Assembly: GCF_009696265.1 (NCBI RefSeq)
Contig: NZ_VUMH01000021.1
Span: forward strand, 1-33,785
From: Desulfovibrio porci
GTDB taxonomy: Bacteria; Desulfobacterota; Desulfovibrionia; Desulfovibrionales; Desulfovibrionaceae
Direction of reading: 5' to 3'
DNA length: 33,785 bases
The first letter of the stretch is position 1. Every line of letters starts with the position of its first letter. Under the pieces are notes generated by a model. That model was not told where the DNA came from. It saw only the letters and a list, made by a program, of their open reading frames with translations, and made no database searches. A program made the translations under genes and the position numbers. This document shows, piece after piece, positions 1 through 8,136 of the stretch.

Positions 1-83
1 CCCGCCTGCGCGGCTTCCACGGCCACGCGCTCCCCGGCCAGACCGGCGCCCATGCAGAGAACATCACTTTGAAAAACACGCAT
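1..83 (-). CDS. frdA: Fumarate reductase flavoprotein subunit FrdA, N-terminal fragment
   Basis: Only the first 27 codons are inside the window; the gene continues past the left edge. The peptide begins MRVFQSDVLCMGAGLAGERV, which contains the start of a Rossmann dinucleotide-binding motif (GAGLAG) as expected for the FAD-binding end of the fumarate reductase/succinate dehydrogenase flavoprotein. The ATG lies 9 bases after the frdC stop and is preceded by a GGGGG-rich ribosome binding site. In Wolinella-type enzymes the order is frdC-frdA-frdB, so the iron-sulfur subunit FrdB should follow outside the window. The call rests on this short peptide plus the adjacent diheme FrdC; a succinate dehydrogenase would look the same here. 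Confidence 0.8.
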   Translation of the reverse strand, partial: MRVFQSDVLCMGAGLAGERVAVEAAQA

Positions 84-92
84 ACGCACCCC

Positions 93-722
93 CTATCCCA
101 GGAACCAGACGCGGGCCAGAGCCAGCGTGCCCAGTGCCAGATAACAAGCCATGATAATCCAGACCGCCTTGCGGAACCTGTCGCGCCCCGCCCTGGAGCA
201 GATGCCGAACTTCACGGCCAGGCGGTAGATGCCGATGCCCGTGTGCAGGATGATGCAGGGCAGGAAGATCACATAAAAGGCCAGCCAGCCGTCGTGCAGG
301 CGTTTGGAGCTGCCGTCGACGGTGATGGGCAGATCGGTCATGACCGTATACACATGGAAGAATGCGCCGGCCAGGATGACCACGGCCGTAAAGACCTGCA
401 CCAGCCAGAGCCAAGTGTCGGCCTCGCGCAGGCTGCGGCTGTGGCGCACGAACACGCCCAGTTCTCCCGCGCGGAAGGGCATTTTGCGGGCCGCGATCCA
501 GAAGTGGAAGAGAATCAGCAGAACAAGACATGGAGCCGCGACCTGAGCCATAAACGTGACTTCCAGAAGCCAGGCGATGCCGTTGGTCAGCTTGGGGCTG
601 ATGACGACGCTGCCCTCCAGAAGCAGGTGCACACAGATGAACAGGGCCAGCACCGCGCCTGACAGGGCTTGCCAGAAATCCAGCCTGGATCTGACGTCGG
701 CAGGGGATCTGCTTGCGAGCAT
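93..722 (-). CDS. frdC: Fumarate reductase diheme cytochrome b subunit FrdC
   Basis: Membrane anchor of menaquinol:fumarate reductase, 209 residues. It passes electrons from menaquinol through two b hemes to the FrdB iron-sulfur clusters. About five hydrophobic helices are visible. Aligned by eye to Wolinella succinogenes FrdC, the four axial heme ligands correspond to His32, His73, His123 and His160. The helix-V signature is clear (LH followed by GIYRLAVKFG at about 159-173). The Wolinella E-pathway glutamate, two residues before the last heme ligand, is Ile158 here, while an acidic residue, Glu36, sits four residues after the first ligand. The start is supported by AAGGAG five bases upstream of the ATG. 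It follows the hydratase beta subunit by 50 bases and precedes frdA by 9 bases, so all are probably one transcript. Confidence 0.93.
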   Translation of the reverse strand: MLASRSPADVRSRLDFWQALSGAVLALFICVHLLLEGSVVISPKLTNGIAWLLEVTFMAQVAAPCLVLLILFHFWIAARKMPFRAGELGVFVRHSRSLREADTWLWLVQVFTAVVILAGAFFHVYTVMTDLPITVDGSSKRLHDGWLAFYVIFLPCIILHTGIGIYRLAVKFGICSRAGRDRFRKAVWIIMACYLALGTLALARVWFLG

Positions 723-772
723 AGTGACTCCTTATGGTTTTTCAAAACTACGGCCATAATGGTATTCGTACA

Positions 773-1336
773 TTACAGACCCCGATAAGGAGCCTGGCCC
801 GTTTCGTAATAATTGTCGCCCAGGCAGTCGATGACCACAATGGCCGGAAAATCCTCCACTTCCATGGCGGCCACAGCCTCGGGACCGAGATCCTCATAGG
901 CCAGCACCGTGTACTTTTTGATGCTGCGGGCGATGAGCGCGCCCGCGCCGCCTACCGCCGCCAGATAGGGCACGCCGTGCTTCTTCATGGCCTCCACCAC
1001 TTCCGGCTTGCGATACCCCTTGCCGATCATTCCTTTGAGCCCCTCGTCCAGCAGTCTTGGCGTATAGGCGTCCATGCGGCCCGAGGTGGTGGGCCCGGCC
1101 GCGCCGATGACCTGACCCGGTTTGGCGGGCGAGGGCCCCACGTAGTAGACCACCGCGCCGCGCAGATCCACGGGCAGCGGCTCGCCCCGGTCCAGGGTCT
1201 CCACCAGGCGCTTGTGGGCCGCGTCGCGCGCGGCCAGGATAACGCCGGAAATCAGCACATTGTCGCCTGCCCTGAGGGAACGCGCCGTAGCGTCGTCAAA
1301 GGGCGCGCGAATACGCTTGGCTTGGTTTTTTGACAT
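773..1336 (-). CDS. Class I fumarate hydratase (or tartrate dehydratase) beta subunit
   Basis: A 187-residue C-terminal-type subunit of the two-subunit iron-sulfur hydro-lyase family (Fumerase_C domain), which with the alpha subunit interconverts malate and fumarate. Family-typical stretches include the LISGVILAARDAAHKR region, GAAGPTTSGRMDAY at about 85-98, and a VDLRG-VVYYVGPSPA segment. The length is normal for the separate beta subunit. AGGAGGG lies just upstream of the ATG, and the gap to the alpha subunit is only 9 bases. Sequence alone does not separate fumarase from L-tartrate dehydratase (TtdB). The downstream fumarate reductase genes make fumarase the better reading, since its product is the substrate of FrdABC. 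No gene symbol is given because naming of two-subunit enzymes is inconsistent. Confidence 0.88.
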   Translation of the reverse strand: MSKNQAKRIRAPFDDATARSLRAGDNVLISGVILAARDAAHKRLVETLDRGEPLPVDLRGAVVYYVGPSPAKPGQVIGAAGPTTSGRMDAYTPRLLDEGLKGMIGKGYRKPEVVEAMKKHGVPYLAAVGGAGALIARSIKKYTVLAYEDLGPEAVAAMEVEDFPAIVVIDCLGDNYYETGQAPYRGL

Positions 1337-1345
1337 GGTGCCCTC

Positions 1346-2191
1346 CTATAAAACGGTTTCAGCGTGGCGGGCCGCGTGACAGTTGATGTTCACCGCAACC
1401 GGGAGAGAGGCGATATGGGTGGGCGCCCATTCAATATGCACGCCGAGAGCTGTGGTCAGACCGCCCAGACCCTGCGGACCCACGCCCGTCCTGTTGACCA
1501 TCTCCAGCAGCTCACATTCGAGCGCGGCATAGCGGGGATCGGCGTTGGCGCTTCCTATATCCCTGGCGGCGGCACGCTTGGCGCAGAGAGCCGCCACTTC
1601 CATATTGCCGCCCAGACCCACGCCCACCACCATGGGCGGGCAGGAATTGGGCCCGGCGGCCAGCACCGCGTCCAGAACCACCTTGCGCACGCCTTCAATG
1701 CCGTCGGCGGGCACCAGCATTTTCAGCACGCTCTTGTTTTCCGAACCCGCGCCCTTGGGGGCCAGGCGCAGGCGCAGGCTGTCGCCGGGCACGATGCGGG
1801 TATGGATGACTGCAGGCGTGTTGTCCCTGGTGTTCTTGCGCTCGAACAGGGGTTCGGCCACGCAGGATTTGCGCAGATAGCCGTCCACATAGCCCCGGCG
1901 CACGCCTTCGTTGACGGCGTCCTCAAAGCCGCCGCCCACGATATGCACGTCCTGTCCCAGGTCGGCAAAAACCACAGCCAGACCTGTGTCCTGACAGATG
2001 GGGATGTCCTCTTCGGCGGCGATGGCCGCGTTTTCCAGTAACTGGTCCAGAATGTTGCGCCCCACGGGCGAGGGTTCCTTGGTCAGGGCCGCCTCAAAGC
2101 TCTTCCGCACGTCAGCGGGCAGTTTACAGCAGGCCTGAACGGCCATGGCTGCAACGGCTTCCGTAATGCTGTTCACGTGAATATCTTTCAT
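1346..2191 (-). CDS. Class I fumarate hydratase (or tartrate dehydratase) alpha subunit
   Basis: A 281-residue catalytic iron-sulfur subunit (Fumerase domain). Three cysteines fit the ligands of the [4Fe-4S] cluster of class I hydratases: Cys66 in ICQDTG, Cys184 in GPNSCPP and Cys271 in NINCHAARH. The GVGLGGNME region at about 190-198 is also typical. The start at 2191 was chosen over an in-frame ATG at 2218 because GGGAGGAG sits directly before it, giving MKDIHVNSITEAV. It lies 45 bases after the transporter stop and 9 bases before the beta subunit. An oxygen-labile class I enzyme suits a strict anaerobe. L-tartrate dehydratase (TtdA) remains possible, particularly as a DASS transporter is upstream as in tartrate loci, but frdC and frdA downstream favour fumarate metabolism. 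Confidence 0.88.
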   Translation of the reverse strand: MKDIHVNSITEAVAAMAVQACCKLPADVRKSFEAALTKEPSPVGRNILDQLLENAAIAAEEDIPICQDTGLAVVFADLGQDVHIVGGGFEDAVNEGVRRGYVDGYLRKSCVAEPLFERKNTRDNTPAVIHTRIVPGDSLRLRLAPKGAGSENKSVLKMLVPADGIEGVRKVVLDAVLAAGPNSCPPMVVGVGLGGNMEVAALCAKRAAARDIGSANADPRYAALECELLEMVNRTGVGPQGLGGLTTALGVHIEWAPTHIASLPVAVNINCHAARHAETVL

Positions 2192-2236
2192 GGTCTCCTC
2201 CCGGTTGTGAAAGGACATGTGTAATACGGCTTCGCG

Positions 2237-3658
2237 CTATGGCTTCAGTATGCCTGTTCCCGCGATAATCCAGAGCATGACCATGGTCAGCAGAACACCC
2301 ACGATGCCGATGACGACGCCGACCTTGGCCATATCCGGAGTTTCCACCATTCCGGTGGAACTGGCCAGGGCATTGGGCGGCGTACTGATAGGCAGGGTCA
2401 TGCCCAGAGATGCCGCAAAGGTGACGCCCAAAATAAGGCCCAGCGGTCCGCCCATGGAGTCGAGTCCGCTCAGACCGGCCGCCAGAACAGCCATGATGGG
2501 CAGCAACAGGTTGGCCGTAGCCGTGTGTGACATAAAGTTGGCCATGAGCAGGGTAACCACGGAGGCAACCACCAGCACCATGACAGGCGCAAACGTGGCA
2601 AAGGGAATGCTGGCCACCATACGCGCCGCCAGTCCCGTCTTTTCAAGGGCCAGACCCAGGGCCAGGCCGCCGGCCACCAGCCAGAGCACATCCCAGGAAA
2701 TTTCTTTCAATTCCTTTTTGGTGACTATGCCGGTACAGACAAAGACCGCCACCGGAATCATGGCGACGACCTCGGAATTCATGCCGTGCAGGCCGCCGAA
2801 CATCCACAGCAAAACAGTAAGCCCGAAGGTGATATAGACCAGGTTTGCGCGCCAGCCACGCTGAAATTCGCCTGTGATGGAAAGTCTGACGCTTTTTTCC
2901 TTGGATGGGAACAGCCAGGCCAGCAGAACCCAGGCGATGAACAGCAGGACTATGACGTAGGGGACGCCGAAAAGCATCCATTGCCCGAAGCTGATGGGCT
3001 GGATATCCAGGATGTACTTGAGGGCGATGGCGTTGGGAGGCGTCCCGATCGGCGTTGCCATGCCGCCGATGTTGGCGCCCACCGGGATGGCCAGTACGAA
3101 AGCCGTGCGGCCCCGGTCGCCTTCAGGCAAGACCGAGAGGACCGGCGCGAGTATGGCCAGCATCATGGCCGCTGTCGCCGTATTGCTCATAAACATGGAA
3201 AAAATGGCCGTAATCAGCAGCAGGCCCAGCATCACCATATGGGGTCTGCTGCCGAAAGGCTTGAGCAGCACCCGCGCCAGGTTGATGTCCAGGCGGTACT
3301 TAGTGGCGGCCATGGCCAGGAAGAAGCCGCCCATGAACAGCATGATGATGGGAGAAGCGAAGGTGGCCATGATGCTCTGGTAGGTCAGCACCTTGCCGAA
3401 AGCGGGGTCCCCCGCCGCGCCGCGTAAAAAGATGAGTCCTTTGTTGGACAGGAGCAGCAACTCCAGCACAATGACCAGGACTGATGTGGCGAAAATGGGG
3501 ATGGGCTCAAGTATCCAGCAGAGGGCCGCCAGGAAGAAGATGGCGATAAGCCTTTGTTCGACAACCGTCAAACCAGGCATGTGAAACCATTCCGCGGGGA
3601 CATTAAGCAGGCAGAAAAAGGCCAGCACGGGAATCACAAGGGATAAAATCTTTTTCAT
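2237..3658 (-). CDS. DASS-family anion:sodium symporter or antiporter, probably for C4-dicarboxylates
   Basis: A 473-residue inner-membrane transporter of the divalent anion:sodium symporter family (SLC13/CitT/TtdT/INDY), with 11 or more hydrophobic segments. Both substrate-site repeats are visible. The first half has SNTATAAMM followed by PIGTPPNAI; the second has SHTATANLL followed by PISTPPNAL, so the second SNT is SHT here. The start at 3658 (MKKILSLVIPVLAFF) was preferred to upstream in-frame starts because GGAGG lies four bases before it. It is the first gene of a probable operon with the fumarase subunits and frdCA, which suggests uptake of malate or fumarate, or exchange with succinate. 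Tartrate or citrate cannot be excluded. Its upstream leader is duplicated (3659-3925 and 3992-4240). Confidence 0.85.
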   Translation of the reverse strand: MKKILSLVIPVLAFFCLLNVPAEWFHMPGLTVVEQRLIAIFFLAALCWILEPIPIFATSVLVIVLELLLLSNKGLIFLRGAAGDPAFGKVLTYQSIMATFASPIIMLFMGGFFLAMAATKYRLDINLARVLLKPFGSRPHMVMLGLLLITAIFSMFMSNTATAAMMLAILAPVLSVLPEGDRGRTAFVLAIPVGANIGGMATPIGTPPNAIALKYILDIQPISFGQWMLFGVPYVIVLLFIAWVLLAWLFPSKEKSVRLSITGEFQRGWRANLVYITFGLTVLLWMFGGLHGMNSEVVAMIPVAVFVCTGIVTKKELKEISWDVLWLVAGGLALGLALEKTGLAARMVASIPFATFAPVMVLVVASVVTLLMANFMSHTATANLLLPIMAVLAAGLSGLDSMGGPLGLILGVTFAASLGMTLPISTPPNALASSTGMVETPDMAKVGVVIGIVGVLLTMVMLWIIAGTGILKP

Positions 3659-3925
3659 ACGGCCTCCGTAGTTGTTTCCGTCTGATAAAGAGGAACGCCT
3701 GCACGATAAATCTGTGAGGGCAGGATTCCCCACAGACCGCTAGCAATATCAACTTTGGGGCTGGCAAGTTCTCACGGCGATCTCCGGCCACCTGAAAGGG
3801 TGTCAACATGTCATACCAGTGAGCTCTTTCTGATTGACTAACCAATCCGCAAGCCAATAGCAAGTTATTTTTTTCACAAAAATTGAAAAATCCGTTCTCA
3901 AGAAAAAAGTTTGTGACGGTGATTC
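3659..3925 (-). repeat. Leader of the fumarate operon, copy 1 of a diverged tandem duplication
   Basis: The 5' region immediately upstream of the transporter ATG. It resembles 3992-4240 at an offset of about 316-336 bases. Three blocks are identical in the two copies while the rest has drifted: CCCCACAGACCGC at 3728-3740, TGTCATACCAG at 3809-3819, and a 22-base A/T-rich block at 3862-3883 whose minus-strand core is TTTGTGAAAAAAATAACTT. The second block, read on the minus strand as CTGGTATGACA, resembles half of a FadR/GntR-type operator. This copy includes the working ribosome binding site and start codon of the transporter. No clear -35/-10 pair was identified. Confidence 0.6.
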
Positions 3926-3991
3926 AAAAAAATATACATATTAATTAAATAAGTTATAAAAATAAGAAGCCAAAAGCGCTCTATGCGTAAT

Positions 3992-4240
3992 CATAGCCAC
4001 AGTTGCTTCAATTTGGACAAGAGGAGCTTGCAAGGGCGGTGTGCCCCACAGACCGCCGGGAAATGCAAATTTTGAGATTTGACAGTCAGAAATGCTTATT
4101 AATAGCCATAATTGGGGAGATTAACTTGTCATACCAGGAATTCTTCCGGTTGATATCCTCAATTATTCGTCGACAGAAAGTTATTTTTTTCACAAAAATG
4201 ACGAGACCATTTACACCGAAAAAGTTGGGGACACGGCCCT
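3992..4240 (-). repeat. Leader copy 2 of the tandem duplication, ending at a vestigial start codon
   Basis: A diverged second copy of the transporter leader. The identical blocks lie at 4044-4056, 4127-4137 and 4178-4199, in the same order and at nearly the same spacing as in copy 1. The similarity reaches an ATG (minus strand, 3994) that lines up with the transporter start, but the reading frame ends after 17 codons and the ribosome binding site is degraded, so no protein is claimed. Between the copies, 3926-3991 is strongly AT-rich and unique. Confidence 0.55.
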
Positions 4241-4956
4241 GGTCATATGTCTGTGTGACTTGAACCGGCTCCACCCAGCGGAAAATGCGAAACGCAATGA
4301 GTGCGGATCATGGCCGCCGCCATTGGGCGATGCGGTCCGCAACATTCCAGAGACGACCCGCCTGTGCCGCAGGGGAGTCAGTTGACGACCTCATGGGATT
4401 TGTTGCCGATGCCGCAGACGGCCACGTCGGCTGTTCCGCTAGTGGCAGGGGGCTGAAGCTGTCGCTGCGGCGTCTTTGTTTCTGGTGTGAAGCGGGGAAA
4501 AATAAGGTGAGAGAAGATGCAGATTCAATACAATACTCTGATTTTTTAGAAAAAATATGAAAAAACGAGATGGTGTGAAAGACGGTGGGCCGGGTGGAAA
4601 TGGCCTTTCCGGCTTTTCGTCATCAGCAGGCCGGGAGTTCGAATTTTTTAGTCGGCTCCAAAAGAGATCGCCTTATGGAAAGAACGTAACGGTTTTTTAT
4701 TGGGGGGAGGAATCTCTGTTTGTTTTTGCCTGTCAAGTGGTTAGTGGCGTGAAATAAGGCATATCTTCAATAATAATGTTGGCGTGACTGACAATAAATG
4801 CGGAATATCAAAGCTGAAGTAGTCTCATGGAAAGTCAAAATACACAATAAGACCTGTCTATAAGAAGGGTAATGATTCAATTTAGTGGTGTTTAGGGCAA
4901 AAACCGTAAGTGCATTACAACGGCAGATACGCCCTTTTGCCGTTCCGGCATCTTTT
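4241..4956. other. AT-rich stretch with no supported gene
   Basis: Two short plus-strand frames, 4285-4560 (91 codons) and 4557-4757 (66 codons), overlap in an ATGA arrangement. Neither has a good ribosome binding site, a recognisable domain or codon usage like the neighbouring genes. At 4938-4960 a small GCCG/CGGC stem followed by a T-run could act as a weak plus-strand terminator. I see nothing else here. The base composition differs from the flanking GC-rich genes, so this could be a decayed or acquired segment. Confidence 0.4.
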
Positions 4957-5589
4957 TTATCCGTCGGCGTTAAAGGGCCGTTCGTAGTCCTCCACGTCAA
5001 AGAGGCGGTCTTTGAAATAGCGGCAGCGGTCCGCTTCCGTGATGGGCCGCAGAACGCGGCAGGGATTGCCCGCGGCCAGCGTATCGTCCGGGATGTCTCT
5101 GGTCACCACGCTGCCGGAGCCGATGACCACATTGCGGCCTACGCGCACGCCGGGGTTAATCACCACATTGCCGCCGATCCAGACGTTGTCGCCGATGCTC
5201 ACGGGACTGCCGTATTCATAGCCCGAATTTCTGGATACCGGGTGCAGCGGATGCCCGGCCGTATAGATGGCCACATTGGGCGCGATCATGGCGTAGTCGC
5301 CGATCCTGACCTTGGCCACGTCCAGCACCGTGAAGTTGTAATTGGCAAAAAAGTTTTCGCCCACTTCAATGTTATAGCCGTAATCGCAGTAAAACGGCCC
5401 TTCAATACACACATGCCGCCCGCACGCTCCGAGGATTTCACGGATCAGGCCGTCCCGTTCCGCTTCCCGGTCGGGCGGCAGGTGATTGTAACGGAAGACT
5501 TTTTGCCGGCAGGCCCGGCGCTCTTCGCTCAGGCCGTCCAGCCATGCCTTGTAGGGCAGGCCCGCCAGCATGCGTTCCTTGTGGTTCAT
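4957..5589 (-). CDS. maa: Sugar O-acetyltransferase, maltose acetyltransferase type
   Basis: A 210-residue acetyl-CoA-dependent acetyltransferase of the Maa/LacA/NodL family, likely cytoplasmic and trimeric. The N-terminal Mac domain (MNHKERMLAGLPYKAW) is followed by a left-handed beta-helix built from hexapeptide repeats at about 60-190, including VWIGGNVVINPGVRVG and VVIGSGSVVT. The catalytic histidine is His113 in YTAGHPLHP, matching His115 of LacA. The ATG is preceded by AGGAG at a normal distance. It stands alone between a terminator and the non-coding region, so its physiological sugar cannot be inferred. It could act on maltose, glucose or a cell-surface sugar. Confidence 0.88.
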   Translation of the reverse strand: MNHKERMLAGLPYKAWLDGLSEERRACRQKVFRYNHLPPDREAERDGLIREILGACGRHVCIEGPFYCDYGYNIEVGENFFANYNFTVLDVAKVRIGDYAMIAPNVAIYTAGHPLHPVSRNSGYEYGSPVSIGDNVWIGGNVVINPGVRVGRNVVIGSGSVVTRDIPDDTLAAGNPCRVLRPITEADRCRYFKDRLFDVEDYERPFNADG

Positions 5590-5626
5590 GGCGTATGCTC
5601 CTCTTCATGCCGCGCCAAGGCGTGCC

Positions 5627-5665
5627 GCAAAAAAACGGCAGGCTTGCGGCCTGCCGTTTTTTTGC
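5627..5665. terminator. Bidirectional intrinsic terminator between nhaD and maa
   Basis: A perfect stem CGGCAGGC (5636-5643) with GCCTGCCG (5649-5656) and a five-base loop is flanked by seven A on one side and seven T on the other, so it can work on both strands. It lies 20 bases after the nhaD stop and upstream of maa, separating the two minus-strand genes. Confidence 0.92.
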
Positions 5666-5684
5666 GTGTGAAAGGCGGCAATGA

Positions 5685-7127
5685 CTACACGAAGAATATC
5701 CAGGTCAGCAGGGCGAACAGCGGGATCAGAATGCCCACGGACCAGGCCATGTAGCCGAAGAAGCTGGGCATGCGCACGCCCTGATTCTCGGCGATGGAGC
5801 GCACCATGAAGTTGGGCGCGTTGCCGATGTAGGTATTGGCACCCATGAACACCGCGCCCGCCGAAATGGCGATCAGGGTGGTGGCCATGTCGTTCATCAG
5901 ATGGACGGCGTCGCCGCCCGCGGTGTTGAAGAATACCAAGTAGGTGGGCGCATTGTCCAGGAAGCTGGAGAGCGCGCCTGTAAGCCAGAAGTACATGGCG
6001 TTGACCGGCTGGCCGTCCGGGGTGGAGACCATGTTGATCAGCGAGGCCAGCGCGCCGTGCGTGCCGGCGCGCAGAATGGCGATGGCCGGGATCATGCTGA
6101 GGAAGATGCCGAAGAAGAGCTTGGCCACTTCCTCAATGGGCGCCCAGGAAAAACCGTTGAGTTCGCGGCAGCGTCGGCTGGTGAACTTCCAGGAAAGACC
6201 GGCCATGCAGAGCAGCACGATGTCGCGCAGCAGGTTCTGGCCTTCCACGGGCACGCCGTAGACCTCGATCCAGGCGCCCAGCGGCGCCATGCCGGAGGCC
6301 AGCACAGCCAGCACCACGCCCAGCAGGAAGAGCAGGTTGATCTTGCCGTCCAGGCCGAGCTTTTCTTCCACAGCATTGGGATCATGCGGCGGGGTGGGGC
6401 GGCCTTCCTTGTTGTACAGGACCATATCCAGCACAAAGAAAATGGCCAGCAGGGCCACGGAAAGACAGAGAGTCTTCAGGAAAAGGTGCGTTGTGGTCCA
6501 GAAAAAGCTGACGCCCTTGAGGAAGCCCAGGAAGAGCGGCGGATCGCCCAGAGGCGTCAGGGAGCCGCCGATGTTGGCCACCAGAAAGATGAAGAAGACT
6601 ACGGAATGCACGCGGTATTTGCGGTGGGCGTTGGCGCGCAGCAGGGGGCGGATCAGCAGCATGGCCGCGCCGGTGGTGCCCATCCAGCTCGCCAGGACGG
6701 TGCCCACGGCCAGCAGGGCGGTATTCACCACGGGCGTGCCTACCAGCGAGCCCTTGAGGCGCACGCCGCCGGCCACGGTGAACAGCGCGAAAAGCAGGAC
6801 GATGAAGGGGATGTAGTCCAGCAGAATGATGTGCAGAAATTCATACAGGGCGACATTGAAGCCGTAGACGAGGAAACAGGGCACCAGAAAGGCCAGACCC
6901 CAGAATACGGCGATTTTGCCGAAGTGGTGCTCCCAAAAGTGCGGCAGGGCCAGCGGCATGATGGCGATGGAAAGCAGCATGCAGGCAAAGGGGATAACCC
7001 AGACGGCCGAAAGCTCGGAACCTGGAATGGTGGGATGGCCCGCTGCGGCCATGGCCGCGCCGGGCAGGACCAGAGCCGAGAGCAGGGCCGTCATCAGGGC
7101 CAGAGGCAGAGACCGGAATTTTGACAT
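5685..7127 (-). CDS. nhaD: Na+/H+ antiporter of the NhaD type
   Basis: A 480-residue polytopic inner-membrane protein of the ion-transporter superfamily (CitMHS-like fold). It would exchange cytoplasmic Na+ for H+. A signal-like N-terminus (about residues 1-30, ending near AMA-AAG) precedes roughly a dozen hydrophobic segments. Family-specific motifs are GGSLTPLGDPPLFLG in the first half and GNAPNFMV in the second. The start at 7127 (MSKFRSLPLALM) has CAGGAG seven bases upstream, and the longer in-frame extension is not needed. It is monocistronic, divergent from trmH, and followed by a strong terminator. ArsB/CitM relatives share the fold, but the DPPLFLG and GNAPN motifs favour NhaD. Confidence 0.87.
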   Translation of the reverse strand: MSKFRSLPLALMTALLSALVLPGAAMAAAGHPTIPGSELSAVWVIPFACMLLSIAIMPLALPHFWEHHFGKIAVFWGLAFLVPCFLVYGFNVALYEFLHIILLDYIPFIVLLFALFTVAGGVRLKGSLVGTPVVNTALLAVGTVLASWMGTTGAAMLLIRPLLRANAHRKYRVHSVVFFIFLVANIGGSLTPLGDPPLFLGFLKGVSFFWTTTHLFLKTLCLSVALLAIFFVLDMVLYNKEGRPTPPHDPNAVEEKLGLDGKINLLFLLGVVLAVLASGMAPLGAWIEVYGVPVEGQNLLRDIVLLCMAGLSWKFTSRRCRELNGFSWAPIEEVAKLFFGIFLSMIPAIAILRAGTHGALASLINMVSTPDGQPVNAMYFWLTGALSSFLDNAPTYLVFFNTAGGDAVHLMNDMATTLIAISAGAVFMGANTYIGNAPNFMVRSIAENQGVRMPSFFGYMAWSVGILIPLFALLTWIFFV

Positions 7128-7292
7128 GGGCGCACTCCTGAATGAAAGATGTCGCGGCCCCGGGCCGCGCGGAAGACAGATATTTTCCACTTTTTTAGGA
7201 TAAATCCATACCCTTGGCAATGCGCTTGCCTGAAAAAGTTTTTTCTGACACACCTTTCACAAGCATTCGCACCGCAGAAGGAAATCATCGCC

Positions 7293-7883
7293 ATGCCCAA
7301 GGAACCCACCCCCAGGCGCAGAGCGCGCCTGCTTGAAGTGTTGCGCCGTCGCCAGAATGATCTGACCCTGGTGTTGGCCAACATCCATGATCCGCATAAT
7401 GTCTCGGCCATCTACCGTTCCTGTGACGCCTTCGGTCTTGCCAGGGTGCATCTCTACTATACCAATACTCCCTTTCCGGCGCTGGGCCGCAAAACCTCGG
7501 CCTCGGCCCGCAAATGGGTGGAAAGCGTGCGCCACAAGAACAGCGCGGATCTGATGAGCGATCTGCGGGGCCAGGGCTTCCAGGTGCTGGCCACCTCCTG
7601 CTCGGAAACGGCCCGTCCCCTGCGGGCCTGGGATTTCATCCGGCCCACGGCGGTGATCATGGGCAACGAGCACAGCGGCGTGGAAGAGGAACTGCTTGCC
7701 CAAGCTGACGGCCAGCTCTACATTCCCATGTACGGCATGATCCAGAGCTTCAACGTTTCCGTGGCCGCGGCCATTATTCTGGCCGAAGCCGCACGCCAGC
7801 GCGAAGGGGCCGGCATGTACGACGTCTCTCGCCTGAGCGAAGCCGAACTGGAGGCCAAGCTGGAGGAATGGCTGAAGAAATAG
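7293..7883 (+). CDS. trmH: tRNA (guanosine-2'-O)-methyltransferase TrmH-like, SPOUT family
   Basis: A 196-residue cytoplasmic SPOUT methyltransferase that would 2'-O-methylate G18 in tRNA using S-adenosylmethionine. All three SPOUT motifs are present: NVSAIYRSCDAFG at about 38-50 with the catalytic-type Arg, IMGNEHSGVEEELL at about 125-138, and IPMYGMIQSFNVSVAAAIIL at about 146-165, which forms the knot. The resemblance to E. coli TrmH is strong through the QRxxAGMY segment, but this protein ends soon after and lacks most of the E. coli C-terminal extension (229 residues there). The start at 7293 (MPKEPTPRR) has AAGGAA nine bases upstream. It is divergent from nhaD and has no partner genes. 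Confidence 0.85.
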   Translation: MPKEPTPRRRARLLEVLRRRQNDLTLVLANIHDPHNVSAIYRSCDAFGLARVHLYYTNTPFPALGRKTSASARKWVESVRHKNSADLMSDLRGQGFQVLATSCSETARPLRAWDFIRPTAVIMGNEHSGVEEELLAQADGQLYIPMYGMIQSFNVSVAAAIILAEAARQREGAGMYDVSRLSEAELEAKLEEWLKK

Positions 7884-8136
7884 GCGGCGGACCAGTCAGG
7901 CCGCGCAGGCGGAGCGGTGGTGCGCCGCATAAAAGAGATTGGTTTTCTTTTTCATTTTGGCCCTGCTGCGGCAGTGGCGCGAACCTCCAGTTCCGGTTCT
8001 GCCCACTCTCCGGCGTGCCGGGCGCACGCCTGGTGCAGTTCGCGCGCAGGATGTCCGGGGCCGGATAGGGGGCGGCCCGGTAGAGTTTTTCGCTGCCTGC
8101 CGCGCCCCTGAGCGGTGATGCGTCCGCCGGTCAGGA

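Noticed and set aside
1346..2191. Naming the hydratase L-tartrate dehydratase (TtdAB) with a TtdT transporter
   Set aside because: Sequence alone does not exclude it, but the co-oriented fumarate reductase genes make a fumarase the simpler reading.
3862..3883. TTGTGAAA in the conserved leader block as a Rex operator
   Set aside because: Only one half of the expected palindrome is present (AATAACTT replaces TTTCACAA), so a Rex site is not supported.
4285..4757. Two overlapping small plus-strand frames that look like a translationally coupled pair
   Set aside because: No ribosome binding site, no recognisable domain, and unlike codon usage. Not listed as genes.
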